Assembly (NCBI GenBank): GCA_002408085.1
Contig: DHQL01000020.1
Coordinates: 35,555 to 99,554 of the forward strand
Source of the DNA: Spirochaeta sp. UBA5339
GTDB taxonomy: Bacteria > Spirochaetota > Spirochaetia > DSM-2461
Direction of reading: 5' to 3'
Length of the DNA: 64,000 nt
Part shown: one piece after another, positions 36,229 to 44,763 of the stretch
How positions within the stretch are numbered: position 1 is the first letter of the stretch
Layout: every line of letters starts with the position of its first letter
Program-made: the position numbers and the translations under genes
The notes under the pieces: model-generated
Database searches by the model: none
Seen by the model: only the letters and a program-made list of their open reading frames with translations
What the model was told of the DNA's origin: nothing

Positions 36229-37083
36229 ATGAAAAACCGTAGCTTTTTAACCATCCTGATCCTGTCACTGCTCCTGTTCTTCCCCTCCTGCTGCTCCCTT
36301 TATATGGGCAACAGACCCGCCGCGGGCAACCCTTCCACCTTCAATGCCGAAGAGGCAGCAGGGACAGTTGTTGTCAACTTCGGAGACAGCATTACCCACG
36401 GTGTCCTGAGCGCCGACTATGTGGGAAATCTGAGGGATGAGTTCCCGGAGTACACCTTTATCAATGCCGGAGTAAACGGAGAGCTGGCCTGGAACCTTCT
36501 GCAGCGGGCGGATGATGTGATTGCCTGTGATCCGGACTATATTACCATTCTGGCCGGCAGCAACGATGTTCTGGCCACACTAAGTCCCATGAGGATGCGC
36601 AGCTATCAGAAGAAGCACGGCATTCCCGTGGAGGCGAATATCAGCTGGTACAGGGAGAATCTGGAAGCCCTGGTAGATCTTCTGAAGACCGGGACTGAGG
36701 CGGATATCGTACTCCTCTCTCTGCCCCCTGTGGGTGAAGATCCTGAAAGTCTGCCCTATAAAAGAGCGGCGGAGTACTCTGCGGTGGTCAGAGAAACTGC
36801 CGAAGCGAGGGATTGCGCCTACCTGCCCCTGAACGAAGAGATGGATACTATACTGAAAAAAAAGGCAAAGCCCGAGGCCCTGCCATTTGATCCGGACAGC
36901 AATTCGGCTCTGTACCGTGCTGTCCTGAAGCACTACAGCTTCAACAGAAGCTGGAATGATATATCAGACTCCAATCATCTGACCCTGCTGACCGACAACA
37001 TTCATCTGAATGAAGAGGGAGCAGCCCTGGTCAGCGGACTGATCGGGGAGTACCTGATCAGTCATCCTCCATCAGTTCGTTAA
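36229..37083 (+). CDS. SGNH/GDSL-family lipoprotein hydrolase
   Basis: 284 residues. A lipoprotein-type signal (ILSLLLFFPSCCS) is followed by the GDSL block NFGDSITHG (nucleophile Ser), ILAGSNDV (block III Asn) and the Asp-x-x-His pair in LTDNIHLNEEGAAL. It should be a surface- or periplasm-anchored esterase/deacylase. Its 3' end overlaps the convergent gene at 37058-37399 by 26 bases. Confidence 0.87.
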   Translation: MKNRSFLTILILSLLLFFPSCCSLYMGNRPAAGNPSTFNAEEAAGTVVVNFGDSITHGVLSADYVGNLRDEFPEYTFINAGVNGELAWNLLQRADDVIACDPDYITILAGSNDVLATLSPMRMRSYQKKHGIPVEANISWYRENLEALVDLLKTGTEADIVLLSLPPVGEDPESLPYKRAAEYSAVVRETAEARDCAYLPLNEEMDTILKKKAKPEALPFDPDSNSALYRAVLKHYSFNRSWNDISDSNHLTLLTDNIHLNEEGAALVSGLIGEYLISHPPSVR

Positions 37084-37399
37084 TCTCGTCCCAGGCCTCC
37101 GGTTCGTCCCGGCGCAGGCGGTTCAGGAGCTTGTAGTGATAAAGAAGAAGGCTGGCCTTCTTCTTGCGGAAGCTCTCCTGATCATCCCCTTCGGGGAGCT
37201 GAGAGTCATCCACATCGGGACTGTTCAGCACCTTCTCCAGTTCGGGGAAAAAGCGCTTGGAATCCGCCGAAATAAAGTCCTTGAAATCCGAAAGAAGAAT
37301 GGGCCTGTACTTCATCCTCTCAAGAATGTCCGTTGTTCTTGCGATCTTCTCGGGATCATCTGTGATAACAAGATCTTTCAAAGCCTTTTCCAAATCCAT
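37058..37399 (-). CDS. Hypothetical acidic helical protein
   Basis: 113 residues, no membrane segment or cysteines, mostly helical with many charged residues (DLEKALKDLVITDDPEKIAR; LLLYHYKLLNRLRRDEPEAW). GGGAGG precedes the ATG on the minus strand. Not recognised. It may be co-transcribed with the zinc-ribbon membrane protein 34 bases upstream. Confidence 0.7.
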   Translation of the reverse strand: MDLEKALKDLVITDDPEKIARTTDILERMKYRPILLSDFKDFISADSKRFFPELEKVLNSPDVDDSQLPEGDDQESFRKKKASLLLYHYKLLNRLRRDEPEAWDEINELMEDD

Positions 37400-37433
37400 T
37401 TGAACCTCCCTTTCCGGCCTTCAGGACCGGTTC

Positions 37434-37901
37434 TTAATCTGCGTCTTCCACATGCCCTTCAACAGCCTCGGGCCCGGCATCCTTATCCTCAGAGGCATTC
37501 TCTGAATCTTCTTCAATTGACCCCTCAGCCTTATCCTCGGGATCCGGCTGCTCATAGGGATCACACTTGCTGCACAGGTTGGCGTCATAGAGGAACATCT
37601 GGTTCATATCCAGTCTGGCGCCGCAGTTTATACACTTTGTCTTGTAGGGGATAATTCTCTCCCGGAAGAAGTAGAGGGCTACAGCAATTACGGCGAGGGG
37701 TACAATGATCCACTTGGGTTCCAGTCCCTCCGCCTTGATCACAGAGGCTCCCACGTAGAGGATAAAAACCAGAATGGCCTGGTAGAGGGTGGCACTTCTC
37801 TTTTTCATGCCCCTCTCCCTCTGTTTCCTCTGAATAATATTCAGTACCAGAATCCCCAGAAAGAGGTAATAGAAATAGTCAACAATAAAATCAATCATCA
37901 T
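37434..37901 (-). CDS. Membrane protein with zinc ribbon and acidic tail
   Basis: 155 residues: hydrophobic segments at about 4-20, 38-57 and 63-80, then a zinc-ribbon-like pair of CxxC motifs (CINCGARLD ... ANLCSKC, about 95-118) and a strongly acidic C-terminus (EDSENASEDKDAGPEAVEG). Not recognised as a named family. Confidence 0.72.
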   Translation of the reverse strand: MMIDFIVDYFYYLFLGILVLNIIQRKQRERGMKKRSATLYQAILVFILYVGASVIKAEGLEPKWIIVPLAVIAVALYFFRERIIPYKTKCINCGARLDMNQMFLYDANLCSKCDPYEQPDPEDKAEGSIEEDSENASEDKDAGPEAVEGHVEDAD

Positions 37902-37946
37902 GGTCTCCGTTTTTTTCTTTATTATATATCTTTTTTTTAATATACA

Positions 37947-39137
37947 TTACCATCTTGAATAAATTATACGGGAGAGTTTCCTGTTATCCAAGATACTTTT
38001 GTCCGTGGTCACCGGAACGCCCTGATCCTTCAGGTATTGTGCAATGGGGATAAACCGTGACTCCTCTTCATTGAGATGATATCCTCTTATCAGATAGTCC
38101 AGGGCGGATCTGCCGTCGGCATCGGTCACGGAAAGGGAGTATCCGGCCTCTTTCAGAAGCTTCAGGGTCCTGAGGTCCGCATAGAAGGCAGCATAGTGAA
38201 CCAGTGTGCTGCCGATCCTACCGGTAAGGTCTCCCTTCCAACCGGATTCCAGCAGATACTCCATTATGGAGTGGGAGCCCGAGATAAAGGCAGCGAAGAG
38301 TGGTGAGTTTTCCAGATAGGGAGAGTCATCGGCGGCGCCCTTCTCAATCAGATATTCCGTCAGCTCTCTGTTGCCGCTGAAGGCTGCATACCAGAGAGCA
38401 TCCAGTCCCAAGGTATCCTTCAATAACGGATCGGCGCCGCTTTCCAGAAGAAGTTTTGATATATAAAAATCATTGAGAGAGGCCGACAGCATCAGAGCGC
38501 TCAGATCTTCCGTGTCCGCCGCATCGGGATCATATCCGTCGTCCAGCATTTTCTTTATCCCTCTGTAGTCCCCCTCCAGAAGGACCTCCAGAAAACCATG
38601 GTGTCTCCATCGGGTCTCTTTCAGACTGAGAGCCCGGCTGTAGTGCTGACGTCTTGTCCAGACCTCGCTGAGCATGGGGTGGTTGTAGTAGGGCTGAACG
38701 ATTATCCCCCCCCACTCTTCAAGGGCAATTGAGGCTTCCCGCCAGCCGGCGTTCACCGCATACTGAAGGGCCGTGTAGCCCTCGGGAGACTGAAGATTTA
38801 CCTCTGCACCGGCCTGAACCAGAATCTGAAGGATATTACGGTCCCCCCGGAGGGCGGCATGCATCAAAGGGGTTAGCCCTGCCGAGTCTCTCTTGTCGGG
38901 TTCCGCACCGTTCATTACCAGCCAGCGTACCTCACGGCTGCGCTGTTCGTCACACATGATAATAAGGGCGGTCTTTCCGTCTTCCAGATACTTGTCTATT
39001 GAGTATCCTGACTCCGTAAAAAAGGCGGCATCCCTGAGGCGGGATTCCCGCAGGGCCAAAAGAAAGTCCTCTTCCGGAGTAGACCACAGGGGAGCGGTCA
39101 GAAGAATCAGGAGGATTAAGAGAGAAGACTTTTTCAT
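37947..39137 (-). CDS. Secreted ankyrin-repeat protein
   Basis: 396 residues with a signal peptide (MKKSSLLILLILLTAPLWS) followed by about eight ankyrin repeats (for example GLTPLMHAALRGDRNILQIL, GYTALQYAVNAGW, TLVHYAAFYADLRTLKLL). It is likely periplasmic and binds proteins rather than catalysing. It is divergent from the ASKHA gene. A T-rich stretch at 37920-37945 separates it from the zinc-ribbon gene. Confidence 0.88.
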   Translation of the reverse strand: MKKSSLLILLILLTAPLWSTPEEDFLLALRESRLRDAAFFTESGYSIDKYLEDGKTALIIMCDEQRSREVRWLVMNGAEPDKRDSAGLTPLMHAALRGDRNILQILVQAGAEVNLQSPEGYTALQYAVNAGWREASIALEEWGGIIVQPYYNHPMLSEVWTRRQHYSRALSLKETRWRHHGFLEVLLEGDYRGIKKMLDDGYDPDAADTEDLSALMLSASLNDFYISKLLLESGADPLLKDTLGLDALWYAAFSGNRELTEYLIEKGAADDSPYLENSPLFAAFISGSHSIMEYLLESGWKGDLTGRIGSTLVHYAAFYADLRTLKLLKEAGYSLSVTDADGRSALDYLIRGYHLNEEESRFIPIAQYLKDQGVPVTTDKSILDNRKLSRIIYSRW

Positions 39138-39239
39138 TTTTGACCCCTCATCGGATAATTACAAAAAAATATAGGGAAATTACAATATTTCCCCTCGGGC
39201 AGCCATTTAACTTCAATTATACAGTATCGGGAGATGATT

Positions 39240-41141
39240 ATGAATTCAACAACTTTTACAATATATAAGGGTGAACGAACCATCAAGGAAACAATTACTC
39301 CCGGAAAGACCCTTCTTGAACTGATCCAATCCATTCCATCTGTTGAGATCGACGCCCCCTGCGGCGGCAAGGGAAGCTGCGGCAAGTGCAGGGTGAAGAT
39401 TCTGGAGGGCACAGTATCCGAACCGGACCAGGAGGAACTCAGACTCCTGAGCCGCGAAGAACTGAAAAGAGGTATACGACTGGCCTGTAAGACCCGGCCC
39501 GAAGGCTCTGTTTCGGTAAGACTGGACGCCGGCACAGAGGGAGCCAGGATCAAGGAGTCCGGGGGACTCCCCTTTAAGGGAACTACAGACTCCCTTCTGA
39601 AACGCATCAATCTTGCACTGCCTGTGGCAAACCTGGAAGATCAGAGATCCTTTGAACAGCGGATACTGGAGACCCTCTCGTCTCTCCCGGGTATTCCGGA
39701 AGATATGGGGATGAACCATAAAACAAGAGCCCTCCTCTCCTCTCTTCAGGACAGAAAAATATACAATCTTGAAATCAGCTGCTGCGGCAGCGAGATCACC
39801 CGAATCCGTACGGCGGAACAAGCCGCCGGACTGTCAGCTTCCAATAACGGCTCCGGCGGCCCGGCCTCCGGCTCCCCGGTCTGCGCCCTTGCCGTGGATA
39901 TCGGCACAACCACTGTGGTTGCCTACCTTCTGGACCTGGAGACCGGAGAGCGAATCGGCAGTGCATCGGCCCTGAACAGCCAGAAAGCCTACGGCGCCGA
40001 TGTGATCTCCAGAATCGAGTATATCGGTGAAAATCCCGAGAGGCTGAAAGAGCTTCAGACCAGGATAGTCGTACAGATAGAGGAGCTCTGCTTCCGGGTT
40101 CTGAATGAAACCGACAGATCTGAAGAGGATCTTCTGGGCATCTTTGCCGCCGGGAACACCACCATGATGCATATCCTTCAGGGGCTAAGCCCCCGGAGCC
40201 TGGCCGAGGCCCCCTTTCTCCCCGTATCTACCGTAACCATGATCCTGACCCCCGGTGAGATCAACTCAAACCTGCCCGACTGGATGCGTTTTATTCTCCT
40301 TCCCTCCCTCTCCGCCTACATCGGGGCGGACATCATCGCCGGCATCCTCTCTACCGAGATGGCCGAGACCGATGAACTCTGCCTTCTTGTTGATATCGGA
40401 ACCAACGGAGAAATAGCCCTGGGAAACAGGGAGAAGATGACAAGCTGCTCCACCGCAGCGGGTCCGGCCTTCGAAGGCGCCAATATCCGATGCGGCTCCG
40501 CCGGAATCCCTGGTGCGGTCAGCGCCGTTTCGGGCAAAGGAAGCAGCATAAGCTGGGAGACTATCGGAGGAAAAGAGATGACGGGAATCTGCGGCTCGGG
40601 AATTATCGACCTGACCGCCTACCTTCTGAAAAGCGGCCTGGCAGACTATACAGGCAGACTGCAGGATGAGTCGGACTGGGGTGATTCTCCCGCTGAAGGA
40701 GCGGAGTTCCTGAAGGAAGTGGATGGGGAACTTCGCTTTGTATGGACTGACGGAGTAAAAGAGCTCTACTTCAGCCAGAAGGACCTGAGAGAAGTACAGC
40801 TGGCCAAGGGCTCCATTGCCGCGGGCATCAGCACCCTTATCAAGGAGTCGGGCTCCACCATGGATGATATCAAACACGTCTATCTGGCCGGAGGTTTCGG
40901 CTCCTATATCAATACCGACAGCGCTCTGGCCGTCGGTCTTCTTCCCGAAGAGCTTCGGGGAAAGATCCGGTCCGTTGGGAACTCCTGCGGCGGCGGAGTA
41001 ATCCGCTGTGCCCTGAGCCGGGAAGAAATGGAAAAGTGCGAAAGGATAAAAAAGAATTGCGGCTATGTGGAACTCTCATCCCATCCGGGATTTCAGGAAG
41101 AATATATGATGAGTATGTATTTTCCAGAAACTGTAACTTAG
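39240..41141 (+). CDS. ASKHA-domain corrinoid-activating Fe-S protein (RACo-like, DUF4445)
   Basis: 633 residues. The N-terminus is a plant-type [2Fe-2S] domain (DAPCGGKGSCGKCRV; a further Cys in LACKTRPEGS), then a linker and an ASKHA ATPase fold (VDIGTTTVVAYLLD at about 220 and LVDIGTNGEIALG at about 382; GGFGSYINTDSALAVGLLP). Such proteins reductively reactivate Co(II) corrinoid proteins in methyl-transfer systems, using ATP. ATG 39240 is preferred over 39234 because GGGAG is 6 bases upstream. Its likely client, a corrinoid protein, is encoded two genes downstream. Confidence 0.9.
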   Translation: MNSTTFTIYKGERTIKETITPGKTLLELIQSIPSVEIDAPCGGKGSCGKCRVKILEGTVSEPDQEELRLLSREELKRGIRLACKTRPEGSVSVRLDAGTEGARIKESGGLPFKGTTDSLLKRINLALPVANLEDQRSFEQRILETLSSLPGIPEDMGMNHKTRALLSSLQDRKIYNLEISCCGSEITRIRTAEQAAGLSASNNGSGGPASGSPVCALAVDIGTTTVVAYLLDLETGERIGSASALNSQKAYGADVISRIEYIGENPERLKELQTRIVVQIEELCFRVLNETDRSEEDLLGIFAAGNTTMMHILQGLSPRSLAEAPFLPVSTVTMILTPGEINSNLPDWMRFILLPSLSAYIGADIIAGILSTEMAETDELCLLVDIGTNGEIALGNREKMTSCSTAAGPAFEGANIRCGSAGIPGAVSAVSGKGSSISWETIGGKEMTGICGSGIIDLTAYLLKSGLADYTGRLQDESDWGDSPAEGAEFLKEVDGELRFVWTDGVKELYFSQKDLREVQLAKGSIAAGISTLIKESGSTMDDIKHVYLAGGFGSYINTDSALAVGLLPEELRGKIRSVGNSCGGGVIRCALSREEMEKCERIKKNCGYVELSSHPGFQEEYMMSMYFPETVT

Positions 41142-41157
41142 TCTATACTGAATCTCA

Positions 41158-42465
41158 ATGAACGGCAAAAGCAAGAACTACATCTCCCCCTTCTACAAAA
41201 AAGCCCTCGAACTGGCGGATATCTACAAAGCTGCTACTGGTATCGAGTGCTTTGTAATAAACAGCAAGGGCTACCGCCTGAGCAGTGACGGAGCGACGGA
41301 ACCTGTCTGCCCCTTCTGCAGATCTCTGACAGATATCTGTCACACCGACTGCCGACAGGCCCACCTCTACGGAGGCTACCAGGCTGAACGCTTCGGCGGC
41401 AGTTACATTTATTTCTGTCCCATCAATATGCTCCACTGGGCCTCTCCTCTGATGGAGGAGGGAATGATGACGGGAGCTCTTATTGCCGGTCCCGCCCTGA
41501 TTATCGATCCCGATGAGCTGATTGATGAACTGAATCAGAAATTTGACCCCGACTCTGTTAAACAGGCCAATCTGAAAAACAAACTGAAGTCCATACCGAA
41601 ACTGAGCACCGAAAAGGCCAAGGCCCTCTCCGAGATGCTGCTTATCACAGCGTCACACCTTATTGAGGGAGACCGCTCTCAGCTGACCTCCCGGAAGGAC
41701 AGCATGGACCAGCAGGCTCAGATCTCCGAGTATATTCAGTACATCAAGGAGATGGAGAACAAGGATGCCGAAATATCCCAGTATCCCATCGAAAAGGAGA
41801 GGGAACTCCTCCATCTGATTCAGACCGGAGATTCCAAAGAAGCCCGTTCCGTTCTCAACGAAATTCTCGGTGCCGTCTTCTTCTCTTCGGGAGGAAAGTT
41901 CGACGTGGTCAAGGCCAGGGTGCTGGAACTTCTGGTTCTTCTCTCACGGGCTGCCGTGGAAGGCGGAGGTGACGCTGAGCAGATCTTCGGTATGAACTAC
42001 CAGTACCTGAACGAGATAAACGACTACACCACAGTAGAGGGTCTTGCCGGATGGCTGGCCAAGGTGATTGTCCGGTTCTCGGACCTTGTATTCGACCTCC
42101 GGGATGTGAAACACGCCGATGCCATCTACCAGACCATTCAGTATATAAACAAGAACTACGCCGAAAAGGTCACCCTGGACGAGGTGGCATCATCGGTCTA
42201 CCTCTCCCCCGCCTACTTCAGCAAGATCTTCAAGGAGGAGATGAAGTGCAACTTCAACACCTACCTGAATCAGGTGAGAATCAACAAGAGCAAAAACCTG
42301 CTCATGAACAGCAAGTTCTCCCTGGTTGAGATAGCCGGTATGGTGGGATATGAGGACCAGAGCTACTTTACCAAGGTATTCAAGAAGATGACCAACCTCT
42401 CCCCGGGAAAGTACAGGGAGAAGCGTGGAAAGATAGACCTGGACACCAAGGAAATCCACAGCTGA
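41158..42465 (+). CDS. PocR-domain AraC-family transcriptional regulator
   Basis: 435 residues. Residues about 10-165 form a PocR ligand-binding domain with its Cys-rich core (CPFCRSLTDICHTDCRQAH, then YFCPINMLHWASPL). A middle helical domain follows, then a C-terminal AraC double helix-turn-helix (KVTLDEVASSVYLSPAYFSK; EIAGMVGYEDQSYFTKVFKK). PocR domains are linked to small hydrocarbon or methyl-donor sensing. It starts 16 bases after the ASKHA gene and probably activates this methyl-transfer locus. Confidence 0.93.
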   Translation: MNGKSKNYISPFYKKALELADIYKAATGIECFVINSKGYRLSSDGATEPVCPFCRSLTDICHTDCRQAHLYGGYQAERFGGSYIYFCPINMLHWASPLMEEGMMTGALIAGPALIIDPDELIDELNQKFDPDSVKQANLKNKLKSIPKLSTEKAKALSEMLLITASHLIEGDRSQLTSRKDSMDQQAQISEYIQYIKEMENKDAEISQYPIEKERELLHLIQTGDSKEARSVLNEILGAVFFSSGGKFDVVKARVLELLVLLSRAAVEGGGDAEQIFGMNYQYLNEINDYTTVEGLAGWLAKVIVRFSDLVFDLRDVKHADAIYQTIQYINKNYAEKVTLDEVASSVYLSPAYFSKIFKEEMKCNFNTYLNQVRINKSKNLLMNSKFSLVEIAGMVGYEDQSYFTKVFKKMTNLSPGKYREKRGKIDLDTKEIHS

Positions 42466-42480
42466 CCGATTTCTGCCCAC

Positions 42481-42536
42481 CCGGGCAGCTCATCCCGGGC
42501 AGCTCATCCCGGGCAGCTCATCCCGGGCAGCTCATC
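42481..42536. repeat. 14-bp tandem repeat, four perfect copies
   Basis: The unit CCGGGCAGCTCATC is repeated four times without change just after the PocR-AraC stop codon; each unit can pair with a neighbour through CCGGG/CCCGG. The period is too short and spacers are absent, so it is not a CRISPR array. It may form a 3' mRNA structure. Confidence 0.95.
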
Positions 42537-42664
42537 CTGAGAATAACGGGACTCGCCCCCTTGAATCACTAGTTTTTTTATATAGATTATTTTTTATCGT
42601 AATTCCCGATTTTTACCAAAATTGACAGAATATTTCCAATACGATTATAAAAGCTCATAGCATA

Positions 42665-42825
42665 CTTTAGCTGTTCAGAAGAAGGAAGCGAGGTGAAAAT
42701 CCTCCACGATCCCGTCACTGTGAGCAGGGACAAACCCGAATTACGCCACTGGCAAAACCTGGAAACGGGGTACGCCGGGAAGGCTCGGGGGAGATTGAAC
42801 TGCAAGTCAGGATACTTCAGATGAA
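42665..42825 (+). ncRNA. Cobalamin riboswitch
   Basis: The conserved core is present in order: GGTGAAAATCC, CCCGTCACTGTGAGC, the GCCACTGG box, GGGAAGGC and the B12 box AGTCAGGATAC. It controls the corrinoid protein gene 120 bases downstream. A following hairpin (GAGCC/GGGCTC, about 42911-42930) just before the ribosome binding site could be the expression platform. Cobalamin normally switches such genes off; control of a corrinoid protein rather than of B12 synthesis is notable. Confidence 0.93.
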
Positions 42826-42948
42826 CCGGTCTACAGGACAGCTTTCGTCCAGCCGTATGCCGCATTTCGCACTTCGTGGATTAAGTCGAATGTAACAATT
42901 TACTTAATATGGAGCCTGCCCCCATGGGCTCTGCCAAGGAGAGAACAA

Positions 42949-43581
42949 ATGGCCGATTTAGAACAAATTTCAGAACTGATGCAGAAAGGTAAGGCAAAGG
43001 AAGTAAAAGAGCTCTGCCAGGAAGCTGTTGACGGCGGAGTTGCCGCACAGACAATCCTTGATGACGCCCTTCTCGCCGCAATGAACATTGTTGGTGTTAA
43101 ATTCAAAAACAACCAGGTTTTTGTTCCCGAAGTACTGATTGCCGCAAGAGCAATGAATGCGGGACTGGAAGTTCTGAAACCCCACCTTGAAGCCGGCGGA
43201 GCCGAAGCCAAGGGCAAGGCCGTTCTGGGAACCGTAAAAGGCGACCTCCACGACATTGGTAAGAACCTTGTAAAGATCATGCTCGAAGGAAAGGGTCTGG
43301 AAGTTATCGACCTGGGAACAGACGTTGCCCCCGAGAAGTATATTGAAGCAGCCAAAGAGAACGGCGCCAATATTATCGCTCTCTCAGCCCTGCTGACCAC
43401 CACAATGACCCAGATGGAGAACGTGGTTAAGGCAGCCGAAGATGCGGGAATCAGAGACGATGTAACCATTATGATCGGAGGAGCCCCTGTTACACAGTCC
43501 TTCTGCGATTCCATCGGTGCTGACATCTATACTCCCGATGCCGCCACAGCTGCTGAAAAAGCAATGGAAGTCTGCGGCTGA
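42949..43581 (+). CDS. Corrinoid (B12-binding) methyltransferase subunit, MtaC/MtbC/MttC type
   Basis: 210 residues: an N-terminal helical cap (about 1-85) and a Rossmann B12 domain with the lower-ligand motif DLHDIG (Asp99, His101, Gly104), ALSALLTTT and GGAPVTQ. It carries a methyl-corrinoid between a substrate methyltransferase and an acceptor enzyme. No MtaB/MttB-type or MtaA-type partner lies in this window, so the partner enzymes are elsewhere. AAGGAG precedes the ATG, and a cobalamin riboswitch precedes that. Confidence 0.93.
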   Translation: MADLEQISELMQKGKAKEVKELCQEAVDGGVAAQTILDDALLAAMNIVGVKFKNNQVFVPEVLIAARAMNAGLEVLKPHLEAGGAEAKGKAVLGTVKGDLHDIGKNLVKIMLEGKGLEVIDLGTDVAPEKYIEAAKENGANIIALSALLTTTMTQMENVVKAAEDAGIRDDVTIMIGGAPVTQSFCDSIGADIYTPDAATAAEKAMEVCG

Positions 43582-43614
43582 AGTAGCCTTACAGATATAA
43601 TTTGATTACAATGA

Positions 43615-43643
43615 AAACTCCGGAACTGCTCCGGAGTTTTTTT
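43615..43643 (+). terminator. Intrinsic terminator of the corrinoid protein gene
   Basis: A perfect stem AACTCCGGA/TCCGGAGTT with a short loop is followed by seven T. Confidence 0.95.
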
Positions 43644-43691
43644 ATGGCTTAATATTATTACCAATGCAGCAATAAGATAAGGAGTTCATTT

Positions 43692-44732
43692 ATGAAAGTA
43701 AGCAAAGAAGTTTTCGGATCACTTCCCGATGGAAGTGTTGCGGACCTCTATACTCTGGAAGGTGAAAAAGGGCTCACCGTAAAGGTAAGCAGTTTCGGAG
43801 GGATCGTCACATCCATCCTCTGCCCCGACCGCAACGGAAAAATTGAAGATATCAACCTGGGTTTTGATACTCTTGATGAGTACCTGAACAGCAGATTCTA
43901 CTTCGGAGCCGCCATCGGCCGTTTCGGAAACCGCATTGCCGGTGCAAAATTCACCCTGGACGGAGAGGAGTACAGCCTCCTGGCCAACGACGGTCCCAAC
44001 TCCCTTCACGGCGGAGACAAGGGTGCCTTTGACCGCAAAAACTGGGCTGTAACACCCTTTGAAAAAGATTCTTCCATAGGTCTGGTACTGAGCTCCTTCA
44101 GCCCCGACGGTGAGGAGGGATTTCCCGGTAACCTGACCACAACCATGATCTACACCCTCACCTCCGAGGGAGAGCTGATCTTCGAATACAAGGCCGTAAC
44201 CGACAAGGCTACCCCTGTAAACCTGACCAACCACAGCTACTTCAACCTCAAGGGACTGGGCAACGGAGACATTCTGGACCACGAAGTGGAACTGGACTGC
44301 CCCTGGTACCTTCCCGTTGACGGCACTCTGATCCCCACAGGGGAGATCAAAAGCGTTAAGGGTACTGAGATGGACTTTACAGCAAAGAACACTATCGGAA
44401 GCCGAATCGGTGAAGTGGCTGGCGGCGGATACGACCACTGCTATGTTCTGGCCCCCGGCAGAGGTGTCAGAAAGTACGGAACCGTTTATGATCCCGCATC
44501 AGGGAGAACCATGGAAGTGTCCACAGACCAGCCCGGAGTTCAGTTCTATACAGGAAACTTTCTGGATGGAATAAAAGGACATGAGGGAACAGTCTACGGC
44601 AAACACGGAGGATTCTGTCTTGAAACACAGCTCTTCCCCGACGGTATCAACCAGACACAGTTCCCCTCATGCATTCTGAAGCCCGGTGAAGTGTACTCTC
44701 ACACAAGCTCCTACCGCTTCTTTGCCAGGTAA
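43692..44732 (+). CDS. galM: Aldose 1-epimerase (galactose mutarotase)
   Basis: 346 residues of the GalM beta-sandwich: GRFGNRIAGAKFTLDGEEY, NDGPNSLHGG, NLTNHSYFNL (catalytic His) and FCLETQLFPDGINQ (catalytic Glu). It interconverts alpha and beta anomers of galactose or glucose in the cytoplasm. AAGGAG precedes the ATG. Monocistronic, convergent with the PhoR-like gene. Confidence 0.95.
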   Translation: MKVSKEVFGSLPDGSVADLYTLEGEKGLTVKVSSFGGIVTSILCPDRNGKIEDINLGFDTLDEYLNSRFYFGAAIGRFGNRIAGAKFTLDGEEYSLLANDGPNSLHGGDKGAFDRKNWAVTPFEKDSSIGLVLSSFSPDGEEGFPGNLTTTMIYTLTSEGELIFEYKAVTDKATPVNLTNHSYFNLKGLGNGDILDHEVELDCPWYLPVDGTLIPTGEIKSVKGTEMDFTAKNTIGSRIGEVAGGGYDHCYVLAPGRGVRKYGTVYDPASGRTMEVSTDQPGVQFYTGNFLDGIKGHEGTVYGKHGGFCLETQLFPDGINQTQFPSCILKPGEVYSHTSSYRFFAR

Positions 44733-44736
44733 AATA

Positions 44737-44755
44737 CCCCGGAGCACCCCCGGGG
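44737..44755. terminator. Stem-loop between convergent galM and the kinase gene
   Basis: CCCCGG (44737-44742) pairs with CCGGGG (44750-44755) around a 7-base loop. No T-tract of note; it fills most of the 31-base gap. Confidence 0.5.
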
Positions 44756-44763
44756 ATCTTGTA

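Noticed and set aside
42481..42536. CRISPR array
   Set aside because: The repeat unit is 14 bases with no spacers and there are no cas genes.
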